Assembly: GCA_035570235.1 (NCBI GenBank) | Contig: DATMML010000097.1 | Location: 1 to 64,000 of the forward strand | Length of the DNA stretch: 64,000 bases | Direction of reading: 5' to 3' | From: Vicinamibacteria bacterium | Lineage (GTDB): Bacteria; Acidobacteriota; Vicinamibacteria; Fen-336 | In this document: in pieces, positions 23,732 to 31,410 of the stretch | Numbering within the stretch: the first letter of the stretch is position 1 | Layout of the letters: the number at the start of each line of letters is the position of its first letter | Translations under genes and position numbers: made by a program | Notes under the pieces: generated by a model | Told to the model about the DNA's origin: nothing | Seen by the model: only the letters and a program-made list of their open reading frames with translations | Databases searched by the model: none

Positions 23732-24178
23732 TCATATTAGCGCCGCCAACTGGTCCGCGGAGAACTCCAGGATCGCCGCCGGCGTCTGGTTGAAGTCGCT
23801 ATAGCGGAGCCAAGTCGGCTTGACACGCACATGGATCAGGCCTGGCCAAGCCAGTCGCTCACGGCCGTCCGGGTAAACCTCAAAATACAGCTGCCGGATG
23901 CGCTCTAGGTCCGCTCCCCTCGGTTCGTCTGCTACGCCCTCGTACTGAACCGTTTGCTCCTCCCCGGGCGTCCAGCCACCGAGGACCAGCGCGATGCGCG
24001 GATTGCGCCGCAGGTTCTGAGCCTTGCGGCTGGTTTGCAGCGTATCGAAGACCACTTCAAAGGTGTCCCCGATCGCAATGCCCACGATCGCGGCCTGCGG
24101 TGCGCCGCTCGCGGTTACCGAGGTCTGCACGGCCACGCGATGCCGCCGCAGCAACGCTAACAGCTCCACCCTGTTCAT
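23732..24178 (-). CDS. Pyridoxamine 5'-phosphate oxidase-like flavin-binding family protein
   Basis: A 148-aa split-barrel protein of the PNPOx-like superfamily, which binds FMN or F420. Features: N-terminal LLRRHRVAVQTSVTASGAPQAA strand pair, central TSRKAQNLRRNPRIALVLGG, which matches the FMN-contact region, and the C-terminal ALI. Not a true PdxH (too short, no PLP-site C-terminus). Members of this group reduce diverse substrates or act as general nitro/flavin reductases; substrate unknown. ATG 24178 is preceded by AGAGGAGTAG. It lies in the lower-GC segment with no operon partner. Confidence 0.8.
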   Translation of the reverse strand: MNRVELLALLRRHRVAVQTSVTASGAPQAAIVGIAIGDTFEVVFDTLQTSRKAQNLRRNPRIALVLGGWTPGEEQTVQYEGVADEPRGADLERIRQLYFEVYPDGRERLAWPGLIHVRVKPTWLRYSDFNQTPAAILEFSADQLAALI

Positions 24179-24397
24179 CTACTCCTCTATTCTTCATCTG
24201 CCACCCACTGGGCTTCGCGACGGATGTCAAACTACGGTCATCAATCTGGCCCGAAACGACCTCGGGCCGAGCATCGTCACTTGTCCTGGACGGCGAGGAA
24301 CGGCGCGGCCTTCGTCTTCCGAACCGTTTTCAGCTTCGTTCGGCTAGCGATGTAGAGGCGTTGGCACACTGTCGGTCGCGTTTAGGTCCGTAGCGGC

Positions 24398-24450
24398 AGG
24401 GTTGAGCGGCGAGACTGCTACGCTTTGGCCGGCTTCGTCCGCCCAACCCT
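24398..24450. other. Imperfect 12-bp inverted repeat just downstream of the carbonic anhydrase gene
   Basis: AGGGTTGAGCGG (24398-24409) pairs with CCGCCCAACCCT (24439-24450) with one mismatch across a 29-nt loop. It starts 3 bp past the carbonic anhydrase stop on the minus strand. It could be a transcript-end stem-loop. There is no U-tract, so it is not a classical intrinsic terminator. Confidence 0.4.
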
Positions 24451-24453
24451 TAG

Positions 24454-25086
24454 TTAGCCGGCTTCTAACGCACCATCGAACACGTCCACCGTACCGCTCT
24501 CAAGAGAGTATTCTGCGCCCACGACGAGCAAGCCATCTTGTTCGATCAGCCGCTCGAGAGTCTCGGAACCATGCCGCAGCTGATTCGCCGAGGCGCGGAC
24601 GTTGGCGCGGACGGCCTCCCGCGCGAGAGTGTCGAGGTCCCGCGCGAATGGTGTCGCCAAGAGGCCCTCCACGGACGGGCGAATGCGGTCGACAATGGAG
24701 CGCAGATTCCTCGATTGACCTTCGTTGGGCCGCCGGAGCTCTTCCAGGGTGGCGAGAACGGCGCCACACTGGGAATGGCCGAGGACTACGACCAACCTCG
24801 TGCCGAACCGCTCCGCAGCAAACTCCACACTGCCGATCTGTGAGGGAGCAACGATGTTCCCGGCAACGCGGATGACGAACAGGTCTCCCAGGCCTTGGTC
24901 GAACACGAGTTCTGCGGGGACGCGCGAATCGGAACATCCAAGGACGATCGCAAACGGCTGCTGGCCCGTCAGCAATTCGAGGCGCCGAGTGCGACTGGAC
25001 AGACCGTCCACGCTCCCCGTGCAAGAGGCAAACCGGGTGTTTCCTTCCATCAGGCGCCCCAGTGCTTCGAGTGCCGCGGCCTTCAA
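24454..25086 (-). CDS. Beta-class carbonic anhydrase
   Basis: A 210-aa zinc enzyme interconverting CO2 and bicarbonate. The beta-class zinc site is complete: CSDSR (Cys, catalytic Asp-Arg dyad) near residue 50 and HSQCGA (His and Cys ligands) near residue 103. The N-terminal LEALGRLMEGNTRFA is the usual helix. The assigned start is TTG 25086; the first in-frame ATG would begin at MEGNTRF. Its base composition is lower in GC than the core genes, in keeping with the possibly inserted segment. A 275-bp spacer without genes separates it from the PNPOx-like gene. Cytoplasmic. Confidence 0.92.
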   Translation of the reverse strand: MKAAALEALGRLMEGNTRFASCTGSVDGLSSRTRRLELLTGQQPFAIVLGCSDSRVPAELVFDQGLGDLFVIRVAGNIVAPSQIGSVEFAAERFGTRLVVVLGHSQCGAVLATLEELRRPNEGQSRNLRSIVDRIRPSVEGLLATPFARDLDTLAREAVRANVRASANQLRHGSETLERLIEQDGLLVVGAEYSLESGTVDVFDGALEAG

Positions 25087-25220
25087 GTTCGATCACCCCC
25101 GTTGCCCCGAGTAACCCCCCGATGTCACCTGCCGGGGCCACGGGTCCTTTGGTCAGTGCATCTCGTCGCTAACCGGCACCACACGCCCTTGCCCTCCTTG
25201 AGTCCGTGGCGGGAGGGGGA

Positions 25221-25239
25221 GGGGTCCATTCCGGACCCC
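25221..25239. other. Perfect 7-bp hairpin (extragenic palindrome) between carbonic anhydrase and tRNA-Val
   Basis: GGGGTCC (25221-25227), a 5-nt loop, then GGACCCC (25233-25239). It lies downstream of tRNA-Val on the tRNA's strand and could help end that transcript, but there is no T-run. Confidence 0.4.
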
Positions 25240-25295
25240 AGAGAGGGACCCAATTGGACCCGACTCGTCAGCTCTACGGCGATAACTCTTGAGAT

Positions 25296-25370
25296 TGGTG
25301 GGCGCTGTAGGATTCGAACCTACGACTTCCACCGTGTGAAGGTGGCACTCTACCGCTGAGTTAAGCGCCC
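25296..25370 (-). tRNA. tRNA-Val (anticodon CAC)
   Basis: 75 nt including an encoded CCA. On the minus strand the acceptor GGGCGCT (25370 leftward) pairs with AGCGCCC; the D-arm region is CAGCGGTAGAG. The anticodon stem CCACC/GGTGG encloses the loop TTCACAC (anticodon CAC, reading GUG), and the T-arm is CGTAGGTTCGAATCCTACA. All stems pair and the discriminator base is A. GUG is expected to be a heavily used codon at this GC content. It is monocistronic, with its own promoter. Confidence 0.96.
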
Positions 25371-25383
25371 ATCTGCGTAGGGC

Positions 25384-25413
25384 AGCATAGACCCGGGCCG
25401 GACGGGAAATCAA
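25384..25413 (-). promoter_or_regulatory. Candidate promoter TTGATT-18-TATGCT for tRNA-Val
   Basis: On the minus strand TTGATT (25413-25408), an 18-bp spacer and TATGCT (25389-25384) place the start about 7 nt before the mature tRNA 5' end at 25370. Confidence 0.5.
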
Positions 25414-25448
25414 GGGGCCGGCGCCAGAGCGGGAATCGCAACCGCCTT

Positions 25449-27740
25449 TCAGTGGTGGCGGCAGCGTTCCATGGGCTCGGTGCCCGCGATGAAAGCTTCT
25501 GACACCACCGTGGGACAGTACGGCGTGGCCAAGAGCCCCGTGTCCTTGTCGATGTCCACGAAGACCACGTTCTCCGAAGGCACCGGGAAGGGGCGAGGTT
25601 TGGTCCCGGCCAGGGCCCCCTTCATGAAATCCACCCAGATGGGTAGGGCGGCGCGAGCGCCGGAGAGGCCGATGGGGGTGTTGTCGTCGAAGCCCACCCA
25701 GACCACGCAGAGCAGGTCGGGCGTGTAGCCGGCAAACCAGGCGTCACGGAGGTCGTTGGTGGTGCCGGTCTTGCCCGCGGCGTCCGCGCTGAAGCCCCAA
25801 GCCCGGGCAGCGGCGGCCGTTCCCTCGTTCAGCACGGCGCGCAGCATGTTCGTCACCAGGAAGGCCGACTCCTCGTGCACCACGCGCTGCGGCGGGGGCG
25901 GCCGGTGCTGCTCTAGGGTGCGGTTCTTCTCGTCCGTCACCCGGAGCACGGTCACGGGCTCGACCTTCAGGCCGCCGTTGGCGAGGATGTTGTAGGCGGT
26001 GGCCATCTCATAAGGGGTGGCCTCGAACGAGCCCAGGGCCACCGCCGGGTAAGGCTTGATGGGGGCGCCGATGCCCAGCTTGTTCGACCAGAGATCCGCG
26101 ACCCGCCCGTAGCCCACCATCTCCGCCACCTTCACCGTAGCCACATTAAGGCTCTTAGCGAGCGCCTTTCGGAGCGTGACGTTGCCGAAGTACTTATCCT
26201 CGTAGTTCTGGGGGATGTACTCCTTGTCCTCGAAGAAGAAAACCTGGGGCGCGTCCTCGACCACCGTGGCCGGGGTGATGGGGGGCAAGGCGGGATCCTC
26301 GAACGTGGCCTCGAAGGCGGTCAGGTACACGAATGGCTTGAACGTGCTGCCCGGCTGGCGGCGGGCCTGGATCACACGGTTGTACTGGCTGGCGCCATAA
26401 GAGCGCCCGCCGACGAGGGCCACCACGTGGCCGCTGGCGGGCTCGAGCGCGATCAGGCAGCCCTGAACGGGTCCGTGGTTCTTGGCCTTGACCAGTTTCT
26501 GGACGGCTTGGAGGCCGTTCTCGAGCGCATCCTGGCCCACCGCCTGGAGCTGCAGGTCCAGGGTGGTGAGGATGGAGAGGTTCTGGGTGGTCAGGTCCTT
26601 GGCGTCGTAGCGCTGGGCTATCTGGGAGCGCACGAGGTCCACGAAGTAGGGGGCCTCCGTGCTGTCAAAGGCCGTGGACTCGACCTTGAGGGTCTGGGCG
26701 AGGGCCTCCTCCATCTTGGCGGCGTCGATGAAGCCCGCCTCATTCATGGCCCGGATGACCTGGTTGCGGCGCTCGCCGGCCCGCTGGGGATGCCGATAGG
26801 GGTTGTAGGGGTTGGGGGACTGGATCATCCCCGCGATCAGCGCCGCCTCTGGGAGGGTGAGGTTCGCCACGTCCTTGTGGAAGTACATCCGGGCCGCCTC
26901 TCCCACGCCGTTGATGCTGAAAGATCCCGCCTGGCCCAGATAGACCTCGTTCAAGTAGAGCTCCAGGATGTCCTTCTTCTCCGCCCGCCGCTCGAGCACA
27001 AAGGCGAGGATGGCCTCCTGCACCTTGCGGCGCACGGTCCTTTCGGGGGTGAGGAAGAAGTTCTTGCAGAGCTGCTGGGTGATGGTGCTGCCCCCCTGGA
27101 TGTAGCTCTCCGCCCGCACGTTTCGGAGGGCGGCGCCCACGATGCGAAAAGGGTCCAGGCCGGGGTGGCTGAAGAACCGGCGGTCCTCGATGGCGAGCAC
27201 GGCCTTGATCAGGGGATCGGGCAGCTCTTCGTAGCGTACGAGCCGGCGCTTCTCCCGGCTCTCGTCGAAGAGATAGGTGATGAGCTCGGGCTCCAGTCCC
27301 TGCTCCGGATAACGCTTCTTCGTGCCCAGGCCTTTCATGTCCTTCAACCGGTCTTTCTCGAAGGCCACGATCAAGGGCTCGCGGGCCGCCCCCGGGATGG
27401 GGCGGGGATTGAAGGTGACGGTTTTCTCCCCCGCCACGAACTCCCCGGGGCCGGGTGCCCCCCCCGCCTTCTGCTCGTACTTGAGGCCGTTCAGGGACTT
27501 GACCAGCCCGCGCGCAGAGAGGGGCAGGCCCTCGCGAAGGACGAGGGGGCGCGCGTAGAGGCGGGAGGGCACCATCCAGCGTTCGCCCCGGAGCCGACGC
27601 TCCACGAGCACGCTGAAGCGCAAGTAGTAGTAAATGAGGGTGGAGCAGCCCACCACCACCGGCAAGGTGACCAAGGAGAGGAGGATCAGGACCAGCCGCA
27701 GCCGCTGAGGGGAGTAGACGTTCCGTGTGGGGTCGGTCAT
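25449..27740 (-). CDS. Class A penicillin-binding protein (PBP1b-like transglycosylase/transpeptidase)
   Basis: A 763-aa bifunctional peptidoglycan synthase. Short cytoplasmic tail, one membrane helix (about 15-40), then a small UB2H-like domain (about 55-145). The GT51 glycosyltransferase follows, with EDRRFFSHPG (catalytic Glu, about 190), GGSTITQQL and ELYLNEVYLG. The transpeptidase has SxxK in GSTFKPF (about 445), SLN in AKSLNVATV and KTGTTN near the C-terminus. The presence of a UB2H-like segment suggests the PBP1b rather than the PBP1a subtype. It polymerises and cross-links septal or side-wall glycan at the periplasmic face. No operon partner is apparent. Confidence 0.93.
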   Translation of the reverse strand: MTDPTRNVYSPQRLRLVLILLSLVTLPVVVGCSTLIYYYLRFSVLVERRLRGERWMVPSRLYARPLVLREGLPLSARGLVKSLNGLKYEQKAGGAPGPGEFVAGEKTVTFNPRPIPGAAREPLIVAFEKDRLKDMKGLGTKKRYPEQGLEPELITYLFDESREKRRLVRYEELPDPLIKAVLAIEDRRFFSHPGLDPFRIVGAALRNVRAESYIQGGSTITQQLCKNFFLTPERTVRRKVQEAILAFVLERRAEKKDILELYLNEVYLGQAGSFSINGVGEAARMYFHKDVANLTLPEAALIAGMIQSPNPYNPYRHPQRAGERRNQVIRAMNEAGFIDAAKMEEALAQTLKVESTAFDSTEAPYFVDLVRSQIAQRYDAKDLTTQNLSILTTLDLQLQAVGQDALENGLQAVQKLVKAKNHGPVQGCLIALEPASGHVVALVGGRSYGASQYNRVIQARRQPGSTFKPFVYLTAFEATFEDPALPPITPATVVEDAPQVFFFEDKEYIPQNYEDKYFGNVTLRKALAKSLNVATVKVAEMVGYGRVADLWSNKLGIGAPIKPYPAVALGSFEATPYEMATAYNILANGGLKVEPVTVLRVTDEKNRTLEQHRPPPPQRVVHEESAFLVTNMLRAVLNEGTAAAARAWGFSADAAGKTGTTNDLRDAWFAGYTPDLLCVVWVGFDDNTPIGLSGARAALPIWVDFMKGALAGTKPRPFPVPSENVVFVDIDKDTGLLATPYCPTVVSEAFIAGTEPMERCRHH

Positions 27741-27757
27741 GAAGGGGCCGCGGTCCC

Positions 27758-27763
27758 AGTATA
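27758..27763 (-). promoter_or_regulatory. Candidate -10 element (TATACT) for the class A PBP gene
   Basis: TATACT on the minus strand lies 17 bp before ATG 27740, giving a leader of about ten nucleotides. No clear -35 was found. Confidence 0.35.
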
Positions 27764-27797
27764 TGACGGGAGGGTCGCGACCCGGGTGCCGCGCCCG

Positions 27798-28736
27798 CTA
27801 CCGGCGGCGGACGGCTAGGAACACGATACCGCCGCTCTCCTCCGCGAAGGTGCGACGGTCGGCGATCTGGTCCTCGGGCAGGGAAGAGCTGAGAGCGAAC
27901 ATGTCGCTTGCGTTACGGTGGTTCAGATGCCAGTCCATGAAGGCTTCCATGTAACCGACGTCCTTGATTCCGTGCACGAAATTCGTCACCAGCAGGAGGC
28001 CCCCCGGGCGCGTGGTCTTGAACAGGGCCTCCGTCAACCGGGTGGCCATGAGCCGGTGCAGGTGGTCGTAGGGACCGGCGGCGTAAACGAGGTCGAAGGT
28101 TCCCAGCCGATCCGCGCTCTCGATCAGCTCGTTGACCGTGCTCTCCGCCGTCTCCACTCCCAAAGGCCCGAACTTCTCCCGCACCACACGCAAGCTGTCC
28201 GGGTCGCGGTCCACAGCCAGGAACCGGTCCACCCGTCGTTGCTTGACCGCAGAAGAGAGCTCGGCCTCCCGCAGATGGCCGCAGCCCAGGGTCATGATGC
28301 GAGAGGCGGAGATGGAGTCCGAGACCTGGTCGATCATGGTGGCCAGGATTTCCCTGCGGCGGCGGAGGGCACGGGCGGCGGGAGCGTTGCTCGTATAGTG
28401 GTAAATCTGCCGTCCCAGCGGGGTGGCATCGTCCACGTAAACGTTGACCCCCTCCGCGCCGTAAAAGAGGTCGAGAAGCACGGCGTCCCCCGGATATCCG
28501 CGGGGCTTGAAGAAAGCCCTCTCCGTGAGTGGGTCCTGGTGGACCAGGAAGCGAACGGGGTGGCCCACGCACTCGGTGCGGCAGAAGGCTTCCCAGGCCC
28601 GCGCGGGCGAGCTCTGCCGGAGGGCCCTGAGCCCGACCACCAGGCGGTCCATCCCGTCATCGACCGAATCTCCGCGCTCGATCTGCTCGTAAGCCTGATC
28701 GAGAAGGGCGCGTCCCCCGGCCAGGGCCGTCTCCAT
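27798..28736 (-). CDS. Class I SAM-dependent methyltransferase, PhcB-like (3-OH-PAME synthase-like family)
   Basis: A 312-aa protein. The C-terminal half is a Rossmann methyltransferase: motif I MTLGCGHLRE (about 150), an acidic VDRDPDS at the end of strand 2, FDLVYAAGPYDHL (motif IV region) and RPGGLLLVTNF. The N-terminal ~120 residues include PRGYPGDAVLLDLFY and the QIYHYTSNAPAARALRRRR segment. I associate these with proteins annotated as extracellular factor 3-hydroxypalmitic acid methyl ester biosynthesis (Ralstonia PhcB family); that assignment is from memory. If right, it could methylate a 3-hydroxy fatty acid for cell-cell signalling; no phcS/phcR-type sensor genes are adjacent. An AGAAAGGA Shine-Dalgarno precedes ATG 28736. 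Confidence 0.7.
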   Translation of the reverse strand: METALAGGRALLDQAYEQIERGDSVDDGMDRLVVGLRALRQSSPARAWEAFCRTECVGHPVRFLVHQDPLTERAFFKPRGYPGDAVLLDLFYGAEGVNVYVDDATPLGRQIYHYTSNAPAARALRRRREILATMIDQVSDSISASRIMTLGCGHLREAELSSAVKQRRVDRFLAVDRDPDSLRVVREKFGPLGVETAESTVNELIESADRLGTFDLVYAAGPYDHLHRLMATRLTEALFKTTRPGGLLLVTNFVHGIKDVGYMEAFMDWHLNHRNASDMFALSSSLPEDQIADRRTFAEESGGIVFLAVRRR

Positions 28737-28910
28737 GCGCGGGGTCCTTTCTAGTCCCCGGCCATTCTATTCCCGCTTTCCGCGGCCCGAGCCACGAAAA
28801 TCGCGGCCCGCCGGGCACGCCTGCCGCCGGGCGCAGTCAACCGTCTGCAAGGGGTCGACTTAGTCTGGCTCCGACGGGAAAGAAGGTCGGTCCGGGGAGT
28901 GGCTCTCCGG

Positions 28911-29354
28911 TTATCGCTTATTGGATAAGCCCGAGGAATCGCTGGTGGGCGTGTCCACGACTTCCAACCGCACCCGCCCCGTGCCGGGGCCGATGAGGCC
29001 GATCCGCCGGGCCGCTCCTCTCGAGACGTCGACTAGCCGCCCCTTGTGGTTGGCGAAGCGGTCGTTGACCCTCACCACCACGCTCCGGCCGGTGGAGAGC
29101 AGAGTGACCCTGACCCGGGTTCCGAAGGCCCAGTCGGAGTGGGCGACGGTCAGATCGTCCTGGTCGAAGACCTCACCGCTGGAGGTCCGCCGGCCGTGGT
29201 AGCCGGGTCCGTACCATGAGGCCGTGCCTTCGACCACCGTTCCCACGGGCGGCGTGACCGCCGTTCGCCGGGGGCTTAGGGGGGGTCGGTGATCCCCGCA
29301 GGCCGCGAGGACCAAGACCGTGACCAGGGGCAGCGCCGCCCGGCACGCCCTCAC
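28911..29354 (-). CDS. rlpA: RlpA-like septal lytic transglycosylase, lipoprotein
   Basis: A 147-aa lipoprotein starting at GTG 29354, which overlaps the pyruvate kinase stop (GTGA). The signal peptide ends in a lipobox LAAC, giving a lipidated Cys at about residue 19. The rest is a single double-psi beta-barrel RlpA domain: GTASWYGPGYHGRRTSSGE, and VVRVNDRF with the catalytic Asp. RlpA cleaves glycan strands lacking stem peptides at the septum. The C-terminal SPOR domain found in E. coli and Pseudomonas RlpA is missing, as in many short homologues. Coupling with pyk appears to be positional rather than functional. Confidence 0.88.
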   Translation of the reverse strand: MRACRAALPLVTVLVLAACGDHRPPLSPRRTAVTPPVGTVVEGTASWYGPGYHGRRTSSGEVFDQDDLTVAHSDWAFGTRVRVTLLSTGRSVVVRVNDRFANHKGRLVDVSRGAARRIGLIGPGTGRVRLEVVDTPTSDSSGLSNKR

Positions 29355-30769
29355 GAGATGGTGTGCACGCGCAACATGTTCGTGGCGCCCGCGCTGTGGC
29401 TCTGGCCGGCCAGCATGAGGATCGTGTCCCCCGCGGCCGCGAGACCCCGGCGCTTGAGCAACGCCTCGCCCTTCACGATCATCTCGTCCGTGGTGGCTGC
29501 GAACTCCGACTTGACGGGCACCACCCCCCACCAGAGGGCGAGGCGGCGGTAGGTCTCCTCGTGGTAGGTGATGGCGGCGATGGGCGGTCGCGGACGGAAC
29601 GACGAGAGCAGGCGGGCGGTGGAACCCGACTCCGTGAAGGCCACCACGAGCTTGCACGCCAGCTCCTCCGCCACCGTGGAAGCCACGCGGGCCAGGCTCC
29701 GGGCCACGAGCGAGCCCGGGCCGCCGCCGCTCATGCGGGCCGGGCTCCCGAAGATGTAGTGCTCCTCGGTGTAGCGCGCGATGCGGGCCATGGTCTCCAC
29801 GGTCTCCACCGGGTAGCGTCCGGAGGCGGTCTCCGCGGAGAGCATGATCCCGTCCGTGCCGTCCAGGATGGCGTTGGCCACGTCGGAAGCCTCGGCTCGG
29901 GTCGGCCGCGGGTTTTCGACCATGCTCTCCAGCATCTGGGTGGCGGTGATGACGACCTTGCCCGCGCCGTTGGCCATCTGGATGATCCGTTTCTGCAGGG
30001 TGGGCACCTCCTCCGTGGAGAGTTCCACCCCCAGATCGCCCCGGGCCACCATCACACCGTCCGTGGCCTCGAGGATCGAGGGCAGGTTGTCCACGGCCTC
30101 CCGCTTCTCGATCTTGGAGATCACCGGCATCGAACCCCCGTGCGAGCGGATGAGGGCTTTCGCCTCCTCGACGTCCGCGGCCTGGCGGACGAAGGAGAGG
30201 GCCACGTAGTCCACGCGGTGCTCCACGCCGAAGGCAAGATCGCGGCGATCCTTCTCCGTGAGGGCGGGGCTGGAGAGCTTGACCCCCGGCAGGTTCATTC
30301 CCTTGTGGGCCTTCAAGAGCCCGCCGTGAACGACCTCGCACTCCACGCTCTCGCCCCCGGTCTTCAAGACCTTGAGCTCGAGATTGCCATCGTCGAGGAG
30401 GATCTTGTCGCCCGGCGAGACGTCGTGGGGGAGGGGCTCGTAAGTGGTGGAGATCCTCTCCTTCGTGCCCTCCACTCTCTCATCGGTGGTGATGACCAGG
30501 CGCGCGCCCTCCCGCAGCTCGACCGCCTCGCCCCCCTTGACGTTGCCGATGCGTATCTTGGGCCCTGCGAGGTCCTGAAGGATCGCCACGGGCTGACCCA
30601 GACGGGCCCCGATCTCCCGCACCGCGTTCAGAACCTGGAGGTGCTGCTCCGGCTCGCCGTGGGAGAAGTTCAGCCGAACCACGTTGACGCCCGCCCGGAC
30701 GAGGCGCTCGAGCACCTGGGGGTCGCGGGAGGCGGGGCCGATGGTGGCCACAATCTTGGTGCGCTGCAT
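29351..30769 (-). CDS. pyk: Pyruvate kinase
   Basis: A 472-aa glycolytic enzyme converting phosphoenolpyruvate and ADP to pyruvate and ATP. ATG 30769 gives the canonical N-terminus QRTKIVATIGPAS; upstream codons to 30943 are not conserved sequence. Family motifs: VRLNFSHG (substrate Arg/Asn, about 30), the KIEKREAVDNL active-site Lys region (about 215), MVARGDLGVE (metal Glu/Asp), and TATQMLESM. The C-terminal regulatory domain is complete (GSTARLLSSFRPRPPI). It is transcribed divergently from the nuo operon, with 280 bp between them. rlpA is translationally coupled downstream. Confidence 0.96.
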   Translation of the reverse strand: MQRTKIVATIGPASRDPQVLERLVRAGVNVVRLNFSHGEPEQHLQVLNAVREIGARLGQPVAILQDLAGPKIRIGNVKGGEAVELREGARLVITTDERVEGTKERISTTYEPLPHDVSPGDKILLDDGNLELKVLKTGGESVECEVVHGGLLKAHKGMNLPGVKLSSPALTEKDRRDLAFGVEHRVDYVALSFVRQAADVEEAKALIRSHGGSMPVISKIEKREAVDNLPSILEATDGVMVARGDLGVELSTEEVPTLQKRIIQMANGAGKVVITATQMLESMVENPRPTRAEASDVANAILDGTDGIMLSAETASGRYPVETVETMARIARYTEEHYIFGSPARMSGGGPGSLVARSLARVASTVAEELACKLVVAFTESGSTARLLSSFRPRPPIAAITYHEETYRRLALWWGVVPVKSEFAATTDEMIVKGEALLKRRGLAAAGDTILMLAGQSHSAGATNMLRVHTIS

Positions 30770-30774
30770 GGCCG

Positions 30775-30780
30775 AGTATA
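30775..30780 (-). promoter_or_regulatory. Candidate -10 element (TATACT) for pyruvate kinase
   Basis: TATACT on the minus strand ends 5 bp before ATG 30769. The start site would fall at the initiation codon (leaderless). No Shine-Dalgarno precedes the ATG, and no good -35 was found. Confidence 0.4.
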
Positions 30781-30936
30781 CCCGACCCTCTCCCGGCGGG
30801 GACGGGGCGGGGCCGTTCAGATGGATCCGTGACACCTCGCTGGAGGCGACCGCAGGCTTCCTGCGATGATCGGCACGGTCGGCGCGGCGTCGGTCAAGCC
30901 CTGGCCGGGCGCGGACCCCTGGGCGCTCCCGGAGGT

Positions 30937-30966
30937 TTGACACTCCGTTCAGGGGAACGCTATAGT
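30937..30966 (+). promoter_or_regulatory. Sigma70-type promoter of the nuo operon (TTGACA-18-TATAGT)
   Basis: TTGACA at 30937-30942, an 18-bp spacer, TATAGT at 30961-30966. It is among the best hexamer pairs in the window and drives toward nuoA (ATG 31050), with a leader of about 77 nt. Confidence 0.7.
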
Positions 30967-31049
30967 CTCCACGCTTTACCGTCGATGCACCCCTCGTCCG
31001 GGGTTCATAGAACTAGGTTTCCCGCGCTTCGAGTTCAGCAGCGAACGCC

Positions 31050-31400
31050 ATGCCCGGCTACGCCCCTATCCTGATTCTCGGCGCGGTCACCCTGGGGTTC
31101 GCGGTCTCCACCGCGATCCTGTCGCGCCTAATCGGTCGCCCGCGTCCGGATCCCGCCAAGAACTCGGTCTACGAGTGCGGGGTGCCCGCCATCGGCACCG
31201 CGCGGGAGCGCTTCCCGATCAAGTTCTACCTGGTTTGCATGCTCTTCATCCTCTTTGACGTGGATGCGGCCTTCCTCTACCCCTGGGCACTGATCTTCCG
31301 GGATCTGGGGCTCTTCGGCCTCCTCGAGATGGGCGTGTTCATCGTCCTCATCGGGGGCGGCTTCGTCTACGCCTGGAAGGTGGGAGCCCTCGACTGGTGA
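31050..31400 (+). CDS. nuoA: NADH-quinone oxidoreductase subunit A
   Basis: A 116-aa membrane subunit of complex I with three helices. The conserved loop between helices 1 and 2 (SVYECGVPAIGTARERF) contains the Cys near the quinone channel, and helix 2 begins KFYLVCMLFILFDVDAAFLYPW. It is the first gene of the nuo operon. In most bacteria nuoB follows; here the next gene, 10 bp on, is a nuoE-nuoF fusion. It contributes to the quinone-site/membrane-arm interface. Confidence 0.95.
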   Translation: MPGYAPILILGAVTLGFAVSTAILSRLIGRPRPDPAKNSVYECGVPAIGTARERFPIKFYLVCMLFILFDVDAAFLYPWALIFRDLGLFGLLEMGVFIVLIGGGFVYAWKVGALDW

Positions 31401-31410
31401 GTCCGGCCTG

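Larger units (their letters stand above)
23595..25327. other. Lower-GC segment flanked by a 12-bp repeat of the tRNA-Val T-arm; possible small insertion
   Basis: The 12-mer GAACCTACGACT occurs at 23595-23606 and inside tRNA-Val at 25316-25327, in the same orientation. Between them the DNA is visibly poorer in GC (about 58-62% by eye) and carries two self-contained genes (PNPOx-like, beta-carbonic anhydrase) with long spacers, unlike the packed surroundings. It lies on the 3' side of the tRNA, the side normally used for integration. No integrase is present, so this is suggestive only. Confidence 0.3.

Noticed and set aside
24398-24450. Possible integron attC site near the carbonic anhydrase stop
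   Set aside because: GTTGAGC and GCCCAAC resemble core boxes, but their order is reversed relative to attC and the spacing is short; no integrase or cassette array is seen.
11410-25267. 15-bp exact repeat ATTGGACCCGACTCG at 11410-11424 and 25253-25267
   Set aside because: In 64 kb of biased composition one or more 15-mer repeats are expected by chance; the flanks do not match.
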